Shown: positions 27,335 through 35,406 of the stretch, piece after piece
How positions within the stretch are numbered: position 1 is the stretch's first letter
How the letters are laid out: each line of letters opens with the position of its first letter
NCBI RefSeq assembly: GCF_000188035.1
Contig: NZ_AEUY02000005.1
Span: forward strand, 1,488,001-1,552,000
DNA from: Streptococcus pseudoporcinus LQ 940-04
Lineage (GTDB): Bacteria; Bacillota; Bacilli; Lactobacillales; Streptococcaceae
Direction: 5' to 3'
Length of the DNA stretch: 64,000 nt
The notes under the pieces: model-generated
What the model saw: only the letters and a program-made list of their open reading frames with translations
What the model was told of the DNA's origin: nothing
Database searches by the model: none
Program-made: the position numbers and the translations under genes

Positions 27335-28282
27335 CTAAAACCTTTCCGCAGGAGAAATCACAACATCGGTCCCCTTGTCAATTCTGCTATCAATCTTAAT
27401 ATCGAGATTTAATTGGTTGAGAATATTTTTAGTCATAAAGAGGCCTAAACCAGTAGCTTTTTGATGTTCGTGGCCATTATAGCCAGTAAAACCTTCTTCG
27501 AATAAACGAGGTAAATCTTCTTCTAGTATTCCAATACCATTATCTGATATGGTAACACTATATTTTAATTCGATTCGAATCTGGCCACCCCGATAGGAAT
27601 ATTTAATGGCATTGTCAATTACCTGCAGTAATGCAAAACGTAACCACTTTTTATCCGATACAACTTGCCAATTGCCGGTTAATTTAATGCTTATATCTTT
27701 ACTGAAACAAATGGGGCTCATCTCTTTTAGAATACTTTTGATGATGCTACTGACCTCAATCAGTTCAAACCGAAAATCATCTTTATTTTGGGTAAATTTA
27801 AAATAGCTTAATAGTTGATTCAAATAATTTTCAAGATAGAGGAGCTGATTCTGTAGGTCGTGTGAGCTTACTTGATTTGTTTGAACCATTAAAGAAAGTG
27901 CGGATAGAGGTATTTTCATTTGGTGGGACCAAATTTTAATGATTGCATCTAGTTCTTCATACTTTCTTTTTTCTTGATGGAGACTCTCATGGTGATTTAA
28001 CATGAGAGTCTTAATTAATTTACGGTAAGCTTTTTCGCTAGGTTTCTCTAATCCTTCAAGTTCTGTTACATAAATAAATTCTTGTAATATTTCTATTTTC
28101 TTTCGAAATTTAAGATAAGTGAGAATAGTTACCACCGCTATCACACTTAGAGAAATGAGGCTGGCAGTAAGAAAATAGATAAGTGGTAGATGATAAAGGT
28201 AAAAAACCAGCAAATATAGTCCTATCAATAGCAAAAATTGCAGGTACCAAATTCTGTATTCTTTAAAAAATGATCTAATCAT
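27335..28282 (-). CDS. BceS-type intramembrane-sensing histidine kinase
   Basis: This 315-residue kinase has two membrane helices (about 12-30 and 33-55) with almost no loop between them, the hallmark of BceS-like kinases that sense through a partner ABC transporter. The phospho-acceptor is His120 in SHQMKIPLSAL. ATP-binding boxes are DNAIKYSY, SDNGIGI and TGLGLFM. It overlaps the response regulator gene by 4 bases and is the last gene of the module. By homology it answers bacitracin or similar cell-wall-targeting peptides. Confidence 0.9.
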   Translation of the reverse strand: MIRSFFKEYRIWYLQFLLLIGLYLLVFYLYHLPLIYFLTASLISLSVIAVVTILTYLKFRKKIEILQEFIYVTELEGLEKPSEKAYRKLIKTLMLNHHESLHQEKRKYEELDAIIKIWSHQMKIPLSALSLMVQTNQVSSHDLQNQLLYLENYLNQLLSYFKFTQNKDDFRFELIEVSSIIKSILKEMSPICFSKDISIKLTGNWQVVSDKKWLRFALLQVIDNAIKYSYRGGQIRIELKYSVTISDNGIGILEEDLPRLFEEGFTGYNGHEHQKATGLGLFMTKNILNQLNLDIKIDSRIDKGTDVVISPAERF

Positions 28283-28944
28283 TGCAATAGATAGCCTACT
28301 CCCCTCACTGTATGGATATAATTAAAATTAATATCTGATAATTTTTTTCGTAGTCGGGTCATATTAACGTTTAAAGTATTTTGGTCAATAAATTGGTCAC
28401 TTTCCCACAAAGTCCTTAACAGCTTTTCTTTGCTAACAACCGATTCTTGATTAGTCAATAACAAGGAAAGAATCTTGTGTTCAGTTGGTGACAGAAAAAT
28501 TTTCTGATCCTCCTTAGTTAATGAACCATCAAAATGTAAATGGTAACCTTTATAAGAAAGACTATCATTCGCAAATTGATTTGCTCTTCGTAAAAAGGCA
28601 GTGATTTTAGCATCCAATATGGTTAAGGAAAATGGCTTAGTAATATAGTCATCTCCCCCCATATTTAAGGCCATAACAGCGTCCATCTCATCATTAGAAC
28701 TAGAAATAAAGATAATAGGAGTCGTTACATGTTTACGAATCTCTGTCGTCCAATAAAAACCGTTAAAAAAAGGTAAGGTAATATCCATTAGGATAAGATC
28801 TGGTTTATAACTTAAAATTTCCTCTTTGATATCTCGAAAATTGCTGACACCCAATACTTGGTAATCTTTTTGCAGATGTGATGTTAGAAGAGAGATGATA
28901 GTAGCATCATCTTCCACGATATAAATTTTTGCAAGGTCTTTCAT
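28279..28944 (-). CDS. BceR-type OmpR-family response regulator
   Basis: This 221-residue regulator has a receiver domain with the phospho-acceptor Asp54 in LILMDITLPFFNG and Lys in YITKPFS, followed by a winged-helix domain (SPTEHKILSLLL, then TLNVNMTRLRKKL, then RGVGYLL). It should bind the inverted repeat at 31815-31836 before the transporter genes. It overlaps the kinase gene and follows the permease gene closely. Confidence 0.92.
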   Translation of the reverse strand: MKDLAKIYIVEDDATIISLLTSHLQKDYQVLGVSNFRDIKEEILSYKPDLILMDITLPFFNGFYWTTEIRKHVTTPIIFISSSNDEMDAVMALNMGGDDYITKPFSLTILDAKITAFLRRANQFANDSLSYKGYHLHFDGSLTKEDQKIFLSPTEHKILSLLLTNQESVVSKEKLLRTLWESDQFIDQNTLNVNMTRLRKKLSDINFNYIHTVRGVGYLLQ

Positions 28945-28987
28945 AATTTTATTTTACCAAAAAAGTAGCGAAATTTCGCTACTTCTC

Positions 28988-30952
28988 CTATCTTTCAACG
29001 ATATTATAATAAGTCCGACTCGTTAAACGATAGATTATAAAATAAAGACAGATAATAACAGTAATCGTTATGGTACTAACCATATAAATCATTGGATTAT
29101 TTGTCACACCAAAGAGAAGCAACATCTGTTTTAACATAACAAGAGCCACAATAAAATGAAGGACAGCAAAGGCGAGCGGTGTAAAAAAGACTAAAAATAG
29201 TTGAGAATTGATCGTATGCTTTACCTGCTTGGCACTCATTCCCACCTCTTGAAGAATCTTATAAGCTTTTTGATCAAGATGACCCTCAGTAAATTGTTTA
29301 TAATAGATAATCAAAGTTGCTCCAAGTATAAAGCTTAAACCTAAAATAAAACCGGTAAATAGGAAGCTACCAAACATAGCATAAAAATCTTTTTTAAATT
29401 GCGCTCTTTCTTCCAAATGTCCCACATAATGGCCTTTAAGGCTTAATACACCTTGCTTATCCAAAATGCTCGATATTTCCTTTTTTGACAAGTCTCCCAT
29501 CACAATATAATTAGGTTCAACGGGATACTTGGTTATTTGACCATAACGCTTAAGAATTTTATCAAATACTAGTTGATTCTTTACCACAACAACAGAAGGG
29601 TTATAGGTATTCACGGTTTCCGGGTGAGAAACTGATTTGAGATTTTCTTTAACATCAAAAGTTTGTCCAAGTAACGTAATTTTCTTAAATTGACTATCGC
29701 CTTTTTGCTTATAAAAGAGAATCTGGTCTTGCTTAAGGGCAGGCGCTTGATTGCCAAGTGCTTTAAAATCATCAGCCGTAATAAGGTAAGAATAAGATAA
29801 GTTACCATAATTAGGATTTTTCAGGTCAGTCTCTGTAACTGTCATCTCTTTACCCTTGCCTAGTGGGAAATTAATCATAGCACTAGTATAACGAGTAAAG
29901 TCCTTAGCTTGACGATTTAAGGGTTTTATAAATGCTTGATCAAAGTTCTTTTGTAATTCTTTTTCATTTTTACCTATAAGGGTTACTTTAGTATTTTTAG
30001 GAAAAATCATTTTTGTTTGATAGTCGATATTACTGTATAAAGCCGTTGTCGTAGCTATTGCAATAAAAGTCATTACTGCTAGTAGGGTAATATTGGCCAG
30101 ACCAACAGCGTTTTGCTTCATTCGGAAAATCATTTGTGATGTTGAAACAAAGTGTTCTGGTTTATAAAAATAAGCCTTCTGCTTTTTCTTATATTTTAAG
30201 TACCATGTCAGAAAAGAAATATAAAACAAATAGGTTCCGATAATAACAAAGACGACAGCAATAAAAAAACGGTAAATGACAGCTAAAGCCGCTAGTTTGG
30301 TTGATGTTATTGATAGATAATAACCAATACTAAGAGAAATAATAGCTAAACTTGCTAAAATGACATTCCCTTTTGGTTCCATTTCACCTTGCTCTTGATC
30401 TCTAAATAGCATTAATGGGGAGGTTTTTCTAATTTTTACCAGACCAATTAGCGTAAGTAGCATAAAAATGGCAGCAAAGGCCATACTTGTCATGGCAAAA
30501 GCACTACTGTTAACTTGCAATTGTAGCTGATTATAGTGAATTAAATTAGCAAAGATGAGATAAAAAAGATGTGAAAAGACAAAGGAACTAAGACAGCCAA
30601 TCACTACGATGGCTAGATACATCATCCATAATTCAAAGCTTAACACCAATCCTATTTGTTTCTTATTCATACCTAGAATATTATAAAGTCCGAATTCACG
30701 ACTACGCTGTTTTAAAAGAAACTGATAACTATATATTTCCATAATAATAGCAAAAAGCGTCAATACTACTGCTGCTAGACCTAATAGAATCTTTCCATTT
30801 TGCATATCTATAGAAAGAGGACTTGTCATTATAATAGTCACAATATTATTCAGCATAAAAAGGACTGTACTGGCTAGTAAAAAAGGAGCCACTACCACTT
30901 TTGATTTTTTGAGATTATTCCAAGCTAATTTGAGATAGAACATGTTATTCAC
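28988..30952 (-). CDS. BceB-type ABC transporter permease
   Basis: This 654-residue FtsX-family permease has about ten membrane helices and a large extracellular domain of roughly 200 residues (about 310-510). That is the BceB design for detecting and handling antimicrobial peptides bound to lipid II-cycle intermediates. Its start overlaps the ATPase gene by 8 bases, so the pair is coupled. With the ATPase it acts as both resistance pump and sensor for the kinase. Confidence 0.9.
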   Translation of the reverse strand: MNNMFYLKLAWNNLKKSKVVVAPFLLASTVLFMLNNIVTIIMTSPLSIDMQNGKILLGLAAVVLTLFAIIMEIYSYQFLLKQRSREFGLYNILGMNKKQIGLVLSFELWMMYLAIVVIGCLSSFVFSHLFYLIFANLIHYNQLQLQVNSSAFAMTSMAFAAIFMLLTLIGLVKIRKTSPLMLFRDQEQGEMEPKGNVILASLAIISLSIGYYLSITSTKLAALAVIYRFFIAVVFVIIGTYLFYISFLTWYLKYKKKQKAYFYKPEHFVSTSQMIFRMKQNAVGLANITLLAVMTFIAIATTTALYSNIDYQTKMIFPKNTKVTLIGKNEKELQKNFDQAFIKPLNRQAKDFTRYTSAMINFPLGKGKEMTVTETDLKNPNYGNLSYSYLITADDFKALGNQAPALKQDQILFYKQKGDSQFKKITLLGQTFDVKENLKSVSHPETVNTYNPSVVVVKNQLVFDKILKRYGQITKYPVEPNYIVMGDLSKKEISSILDKQGVLSLKGHYVGHLEERAQFKKDFYAMFGSFLFTGFILGLSFILGATLIIYYKQFTEGHLDQKAYKILQEVGMSAKQVKHTINSQLFLVFFTPLAFAVLHFIVALVMLKQMLLLFGVTNNPMIYMVSTITITVIICLYFIIYRLTSRTYYNIVER

Positions 30953-31697
30953 CCCCTAATAGACCAGTCATGGTAAGGGAGATATCTTTACTGAATTGAA
31001 CCTTATCTTTAGTTCCACGATATATTTGATGGAAAATACGGCCATCCTTAATAAAGAGCACCCGTTTAGCATGACTAGCTGCATTTGCTGAATGAGTTAC
31101 CATTAAGATTGTCTGTCCATCCCTATTAATATCTTCAAAAAGATTCAATAAATCCTCTGAATTACGATAGTCTAAAGCTGCCGTCGGTTCATCAGCTAAA
31201 AGTAATTTAGGGTTGGTAATTAAGCTTCTTGCAATAGCTACCCTTTGCTTTTGCCCACCCGAAATTTCAAAAGGACGTTTCTCCAAAAGCGACTCTATAC
31301 GTAATTTAGGGGCAATATAATCAAGTCTCTTATTCATCTCTTTGTAAGATTGGCGATCAAGAACTAAAGGTAAAAAAATATTATCCTTAATAGATAAAGT
31401 ATCTAATAAATTAAATTCTTGGAAAACAAAGCCTAGGTTATGTAAACGAAAACGAGCTAAATGGTTTTCCTTTATTTTGGTAATATCTTCTCCATTTAGA
31501 AAAACTGCTCCACGAGTTGGTTTCTCTAAAGTAGCTAAAATATTTAAAAGCGTTGTTTTTCCTGAACCAGACTCACCCATAATTGCAATAAACTCACCAT
31601 TATCAATTTTAAAATCAATATCTTGTAAGGCTTTAGTCTCTTCCTTTGAAAATCGCGTCCGATAAACTTTTTCCAAATGTTGTATATCTAATAGCAT
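30945..31697 (-). CDS. BceA-type ABC transporter ATPase
   Basis: This 250-residue ATPase has Walker A GESGSGKTT, signature ISGGQKQRVAIARSL and Walker B LLLADEPTAALD. The frame extends 21 bases upstream, but AAGGAG stands 9 bases before the second start (MLLDIQHLEKVY), which matches the family N-terminus. It is the first gene of the four-gene unit ATPase-permease-regulator-kinase, like the S. mutans mbrABCD (bceABRS) operon. Confidence 0.92.
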   Translation of the reverse strand: MLLDIQHLEKVYRTRFSKEETKALQDIDFKIDNGEFIAIMGESGSGKTTLLNILATLEKPTRGAVFLNGEDITKIKENHLARFRLHNLGFVFQEFNLLDTLSIKDNIFLPLVLDRQSYKEMNKRLDYIAPKLRIESLLEKRPFEISGGQKQRVAIARSLITNPKLLLADEPTAALDYRNSEDLLNLFEDINRDGQTILMVTHSANAASHAKRVLFIKDGRIFHQIYRGTKDKVQFSKDISLTMTGLLGGE

Positions 31698-31769
31698 AAC
31701 TTTTACTCCTTGTCTCATTATACCTTTTTCAAGGGGAATGTGCCTTATGTATTCCCTTATTTCTCTTTT

Positions 31770-31775
31770 ATTATA
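31770..31775 (-). promoter_or_regulatory. -10 of the bceAB-type operon
   Basis: TATAAT on the minus strand is present without a good -35 (AGTATA). That is expected of a promoter activated by the response regulator from the inverted repeat upstream. Confidence 0.6.
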
Positions 31776-31814
31776 ACCTTTGTAAAATGCGGTATACTTA
31801 CAAGCTATGCCTGA

Positions 31815-31836
31815 AAACTTACAGTTTTGTAAGTTT
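31815..31836 (-). promoter_or_regulatory. probable BceR binding site
   Basis: Perfect arms AAACTTAC/GTAAGTTT flank a 6-base core. On the minus strand the core AAAACT is the same as in the B. subtilis BceR box as I recall it. It lies about 40 bp upstream of the -10, the right place for an OmpR-type activator. Confidence 0.7.
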
Positions 31837-31861
31837 CTCTAACTGAAAAAAGGCCTCCGTC

Positions 31862-31870
31862 TGCTATAAT
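31862..31870 (+). promoter_or_regulatory. PASTA gene promoter (extended -10)
   Basis: TGCTATAAT lies 33 bases before the start codon, divergent from the Bce-type promoter. Confidence 0.65.
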
Positions 31871-31902
31871 AGACTTAAGAAAAATTCAAGGAGAAGAGAG
31901 TT

Positions 31903-32388
31903 ATGGCTAGAAAAGTTAAACTATCAAAATCATTGGGAAGGTTGGCCAAGGTGATATCTATTATTCCAGACACAACTGAATTAATTGGTAAAGGGATAGA
32001 TAATGGTCGACCAATTGTAGAAAAATATATGGACCAGAAACAACAACGCGAAGAAAGTTTAAAAAGTCTAGACAATGTTATCAGTCTACCTCTTGCCCAA
32101 GCTCGTTCACATCTGGAAAAACAAGGTTTTGTTGTTGCTACTATTCCCGCACGTCCTAATAAAAAATGGTTAAAAGCCTCTCTTGATGAAGTTGTTATCA
32201 TGTCACCAAAATCAGGTAAATTACCTCTCGGAAGTTTGGTTAAGCTTTACTATATCACCTATGATGTTTTAGAAAAAAGTCAAGAAATCCTTGATCAAGA
32301 GAATCTCCGTATTGTAGAAAGAAACCAAAAAATAGCTAGTATCTTTGAAAGTCTTAAGCATGCCAAGTTTCCTCTTCATAAAAAATAG
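31903..32388 (+). CDS. small cytoplasmic PASTA domain protein
   Basis: The 161-residue protein has no signal peptide or membrane segment. Residues 55-115 look like one PASTA repeat (VISLPLAQARSHLEKQGFVVATIPA, then MSPKSGKLPLGSLVKLYYI), the module that binds muropeptides in PknB-type kinases and penicillin-binding proteins. A helical basic tail follows. A cytoplasmic PASTA protein is unusual, and its role is unknown. AAGGAG precedes the ATG. Confidence 0.7.
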   Translation: MARKVKLSKSLGRLAKVISIIPDTTELIGKGIDNGRPIVEKYMDQKQQREESLKSLDNVISLPLAQARSHLEKQGFVVATIPARPNKKWLKASLDEVVIMSPKSGKLPLGSLVKLYYITYDVLEKSQEILDQENLRIVERNQKIASIFESLKHAKFPLHKK

Positions 32389-32417
32389 GTTTTGGAAAAA
32401 TTCCAAAACCTATTTTT
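32381..32417. terminator. bidirectional terminator between the PASTA gene and trmFO
   Basis: A perfect 17-bp stem (32381-32397 with 32401-32417) with a 3-base loop overlaps the stop codons of both converging genes. Confidence 0.9.
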
Positions 32418-33750
32418 AGTATGCTAGGAAAGTTTCTAACTCTCTAAGCGATCTTGCAGCAATAGCTTCATAACGTTCCTTTTTATCACGAATACGAGGA
32501 CCTTCTAATTCTTTAATAATCCCAAAGTTAATATTCATTGGTTGAAAATGTTTGCTATCAGCATGCGTTACATAATGTGGTAAAGAACCAATAGCTGTTG
32601 TTTCTGGGAAGATAACTTCTGCTTGTCCCTTAAATTTCTTAACTGCATTGATACCAGCTACTAAGCCTGATGCGGCGGATTCAACATACCCTTCAACCCC
32701 CGTCATTTGACCTGCAAAGAATAAATTCTCATTGGCGCGTGATTGGAAAGTTTGTTTGAGTAGATTTGGAGAGTCCATATAAGAATTACGATGCATCACC
32801 CCGTAACGGACAAACTCAGCATTTTCAAGCCCAGGAATCATCTGGAAAACTCGTTTCTGCTCACCCCACTTCAAATGTGTTTGGAAACCAACCATATTGT
32901 AGAGACTTCCGGCAGCATTATCCTGTCGCAATTGGACCACTGCATAAGGTGTTTTGAAATGACCATCGCGTGGTCCGGTATAGTCTTCAGGATACTCTAA
33001 ACCAACAGGCTTCATTGGTCCATATAACATTGTTTTGATCCCACGTTTAGCCATAACCTCGATTGGCATACAGCCTTCAAAGTATTTTTCTTTTTCAAAG
33101 GAATTGAGCGGTGCTTCTTCTGCTGTTGTTAAAGCTTCATGGAAGGCCATGAATTCTTCCTTGGTCATCGGGCAGTTAAGGTAGGCAGCCTCTCCCTTAT
33201 CATAGCGAGACTTGAGGTAGACTTTGTCCATATTAATAGTTGATTTATCAATGATAGGTGCCGCGGCATCGTAAAAATAAAAACCATCACCGCCGTTTAG
33301 AGCATGAATTTTTTCAGCCAAAGCATCTGATGTTAACGGACCTGTTGCAATGACTGTAACAGCATCTTTAGGTATGTCTGTGATTTCACCACGGATAACC
33401 TCAATGAGGGGATGATTCTCCAGCTCAGCAGTGACAGCTTCTGCATAAGCAAGGCGGTCAACTGCCATAGCGCCACCTGCTGGAACGCGATGAGCCTCTC
33501 CAGCGCGCATAATAATGGAATCTAGACGACGCATCTCTTCCTTCAATAGCCCCACTGCATTAGTAAGACTATCGCCACGGAAAGAATTTGAACAAACCAG
33601 TTCGGCAAAGTTTTCTGTTTTATGTTGAGGAGTTGGTTTGACTCCTCGCATTTCGTAGAGCTTTACAGGAATACCACGTTTCGCAATTTGGTAGGCAGCT
33701 TCTGAGCCGGCTAAGCCCGCTCCAATAACGTTAATATAAGATTGAGACAA
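32416..33750 (-). CDS. trmFO: methylenetetrahydrofolate-tRNA-(uracil-54) methyltransferase
   Basis: This 444-residue flavoenzyme makes ribothymidine at position 54 of tRNA using methylenetetrahydrofolate and FADH2. It has the N-terminal FAD motif [14 protein letters not shown], the conserved [10 protein letters not shown] with the catalytic cysteine region, and [20 protein letters not shown] near the C-terminus. The start codon is TTG (33748-33750), preceded by GAGG. Transcription is from an extended -10 at 33813-33821. Confidence 0.95.
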   Translation of the reverse strand: MSQSYINVIGAGLAGSEAAYQIAKRGIPVKLYEMRGVKPTPQHKTENFAELVCSNSFRGDSLTNAVGLLKEEMRRLDSIIMRAGEAHRVPAGGAMAVDRLAYAEAVTAELENHPLIEVIRGEITDIPKDAVTVIATGPLTSDALAEKIHALNGGDGFYFYDAAAPIIDKSTINMDKVYLKSRYDKGEAAYLNCPMTKEEFMAFHEALTTAEEAPLNSFEKEKYFEGCMPIEVMAKRGIKTMLYGPMKPVGLEYPEDYTGPRDGHFKTPYAVVQLRQDNAAGSLYNMVGFQTHLKWGEQKRVFQMIPGLENAEFVRYGVMHRNSYMDSPNLLKQTFQSRANENLFFAGQMTGVEGYVESAASGLVAGINAVKKFKGQAEVIFPETTAIGSLPHYVTHADSKHFQPMNINFGIIKELEGPRIRDKKERYEAIAARSLRELETFLAY

Positions 33751-33812
33751 TAGACTAATACCTCTTTGGAAAGTTTTCTTTCCACAAATCTTTCTTTAAT
33801 TTTACTTGCTAT

Positions 33813-33841
33813 ATTATAGCAGAATTTTCAGCAAAAGCAAA
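33813..33841 (-). promoter_or_regulatory. trmFO promoter
   Basis: On the minus strand TTTGCT, a 17-bp spacer and the extended -10 TGCTATAAT are seen. Confidence 0.65.
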
Positions 33842-33849
33842 AACCGAGA

Positions 33850-33887
33850 GTTTCTTTTAACATAACTATAGTTACGTTAAAAGAAAC
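33850..33887 (-). terminator. long palindromic terminator after the DUF3307 gene
   Basis: A 38-bp palindrome with one mismatch (arms 33850-33861 with 33876-33887, plus an inner TAACTATAGTTA) overlaps the DUF3307 stop codon. On the minus strand it is followed, after a short gap, by T5. Confidence 0.65.
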
Positions 33888-34593
33888 AGATCCAAGCTGC
33901 CAAGAAAACACTTAATATACTAAAAAGTGAACCGATTAAATAATACTCTGCGAAAGCTGGACTTTCTGAAATTTTATTATACCGAGCAATTGATTTAGCA
34001 GTAAAAACAAGTCCTATAGAAGCAAATTGTCCCATTATCATACAAATACCAATCACTATTCTTTCTAAAATACCAATTGTTGCTCCAGCTCCACGAATCG
34101 TATCCATCTTTTGTCCCTGTTCAGGTTGATATTTACTAAAAAAGATTTTAAAGAAAATATTAGTCGGTTTTGTTATGAGAATAAGGAAGAGAATTGTTAA
34201 TAGTGACTTAGGACTTACCCATTGAGGTAAGGGAGCAGGTGCCAAAACGATACTTGTATAAACAATAATCATGATATGGAAAAACTGGTCCAACAAAAAA
34301 ATCCACTCTTGCTTCCATTGTAATAATGTAATCACTTTAGGTTTGCAGAAATCAATGAGACCATGACTAGTCACTATAAGAAAAGTAATTAACCATATCT
34401 TAGGAATCAAGCAAGTCAGAATAACTAAGGGAACTGTGACACCAAGGATGTGATAAGCAAGATAAAGACTATTAGTGTCTTTCTTATCAGCTATTTTAGG
34501 AGTTTGAAAATGAAAGTCAGATAAAAAATGACAAATCAACAATAGAGTAAGTAGTGGATGAGATTGTAAAAACGGGGCTAGACCTTCAATCAT
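33877..34593 (-). CDS. DUF3307 polytopic membrane protein, partner of SatD
   Basis: This 238-residue protein has about seven hydrophobic helices. Polar residues lie within or next to membrane segments: HFLSDFHFQ in the first helix, AYH in the second, SHGLIDFCK in the third, then DQFFHIM. The C-terminal half has GATIGILERIVIG, AKSIARYNKI and AEYYLIGSLFSI, the conserved blocks of DUF3307. Buried His, Asp and Lys suggest a membrane enzyme or ion path. An earlier TTG is in frame, but GGAAAC before ATG 34591-34593 fits better. This ATG overlaps the satD stop codon by 8 bases. Function is unknown. Confidence 0.8.
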   Translation of the reverse strand: MIEGLAPFLQSHPLLTLLLICHFLSDFHFQTPKIADKKDTNSLYLAYHILGVTVPLVILTCLIPKIWLITFLIVTSHGLIDFCKPKVITLLQWKQEWIFLLDQFFHIMIIVYTSIVLAPAPLPQWVSPKSLLTILFLILITKPTNIFFKIFFSKYQPEQGQKMDTIRGAGATIGILERIVIGICMIMGQFASIGLVFTAKSIARYNKISESPAFAEYYLIGSLFSILSVFLAAWICFF

Positions 34594-35260
34594 TGTCTGT
34601 TTCCTTTCCAAATCTTTGCTTGATATATTGCTGGGTAGTGTGACGACTCCTTAAATATATTTTGAGGTTACTGCTTTTCAGACGTTTCGATAAGGCGCTT
34701 GAAGACAAACCTAGAAGATTACCTAATTGCTGTTGATTAAAATGTTCTTGGTAAATATCAGATATTAATAGCGCATGAAAAACCTCAAGCTGACTAGTTC
34801 GCCAATTATATTTGATGGCCTCGCCAGCTGATAACAAGCTATTCAGGAGAATATCATCTTCTATTTCTCCTGTTCGTATAGCAATTTGGGTAGTGCCATA
34901 GTCATTTTTTTGATGAACGAACTTAATAGCCTCGCGAGCGTGCCAATAAGCTGGGCCATCTGCTCCCATACTAACTTCTGGATTAATATGAGTCAGAATT
35001 TCGCCAACTCCGATTCCGTATCTCATTGGAATATCCCGCATCTGATCATTAATTAAATCAATTAGATAAAAGATAGGGGCATCAATTTTCATTAGTCCTT
35101 GAAATTCATCTCCAAGTGTAAGTGAAAAATTAGAAATAATATAAGGTTCAAAGAACTCATTTAAGCGATTTAAACAAATCTTCAATTGTTCTTGTACTTC
35201 TGAACGTTGAGAAAGTTGCTTGGATTGGATAATATCTCCAATAAGTGCTAAATAGGCCAT
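34586..35260 (-). CDS. satD: SatD family protein: cyclase-like domain plus helix-turn-helix
   Basis: Named after the SatD protein of the S. mutans sat locus. Its 224 residues form two parts. Residues 1-150 carry ALIGDIIQSKQL (Asp9), SLTLGDEFQGLM (Asp51-Glu52), RYGIGVGEI (81-88) and SMGADGPAYWHAREAI (98-112). The order and spacing resemble class III nucleotide cyclases: first metal Asp, second metal Asp, the riGihtG strand, then the GdaVNvAaR helix. Residues 172-205 (NQQQLGNLLGLSSSALSKRL) form a helix-turn-helix. The family is known, but the cyclase reading is my inference. It is coupled to the DUF3307 gene and probably autoregulated through the repeats upstream. Confidence 0.75.
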   Translation of the reverse strand: MAYLALIGDIIQSKQLSQRSEVQEQLKICLNRLNEFFEPYIISNFSLTLGDEFQGLMKIDAPIFYLIDLINDQMRDIPMRYGIGVGEILTHINPEVSMGADGPAYWHAREAIKFVHQKNDYGTTQIAIRTGEIEDDILLNSLLSAGEAIKYNWRTSQLEVFHALLISDIYQEHFNQQQLGNLLGLSSSALSKRLKSSNLKIYLRSRHTTQQYIKQRFGKETDND

Positions 35261-35280
35261 TAGTTTTTCCTTTCTTAAGT

Positions 35281-35377
35281 TCCATTATAACAGAAAAAAG
35301 AGGTAAGTCCATTATAAAGGAAATTACTAAAAAAGTCCATTTTAATGGAAACAACTAAAAATATCCGTTAAACTGGA
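35281..35377 (-). promoter_or_regulatory. phased operator/promoter array upstream of satD
   Basis: Four copies of TCC(A/G)TTNNAAN(A/T)GGA-like boxes begin at 35281 (half copy), 35308, 35336 and 35364, at steps of 27, 28 and 28 bp. On the minus strand the boxes read AATGGACTT and double as promoter parts. One promoter has -35 TGGACT, a 16-bp spacer and extended -10 TGTTATAAT. A second has TGGACT, 17 bp and TATAAT one repeat further up. The satD helix-turn-helix is the obvious candidate binder. Confidence 0.65.
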
Positions 35378-35401
35378 CAATATTAGTCTATTTAACGGAT
35401 A
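35356..35401 (-). terminator. terminator of the D-2-hydroxyacid dehydrogenase gene
   Basis: A perfect 10-bp inverted repeat ATCCGTTAAA/TTTAACGGAT (35363-35372 with 35391-35400) is followed on minus by ATTTTTAG. It shares bases with the last box of the satD array. Confidence 0.65.
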
Positions 35402-35406
35402 TAGTA

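Noticed and set aside
35281-35377. The satD boxes as a CRISPR-like or minisatellite array
   Set aside because: Only the 10-14 base boxes are conserved while the intervening sequence differs, and they overlap promoter elements, so operator sites fit better.
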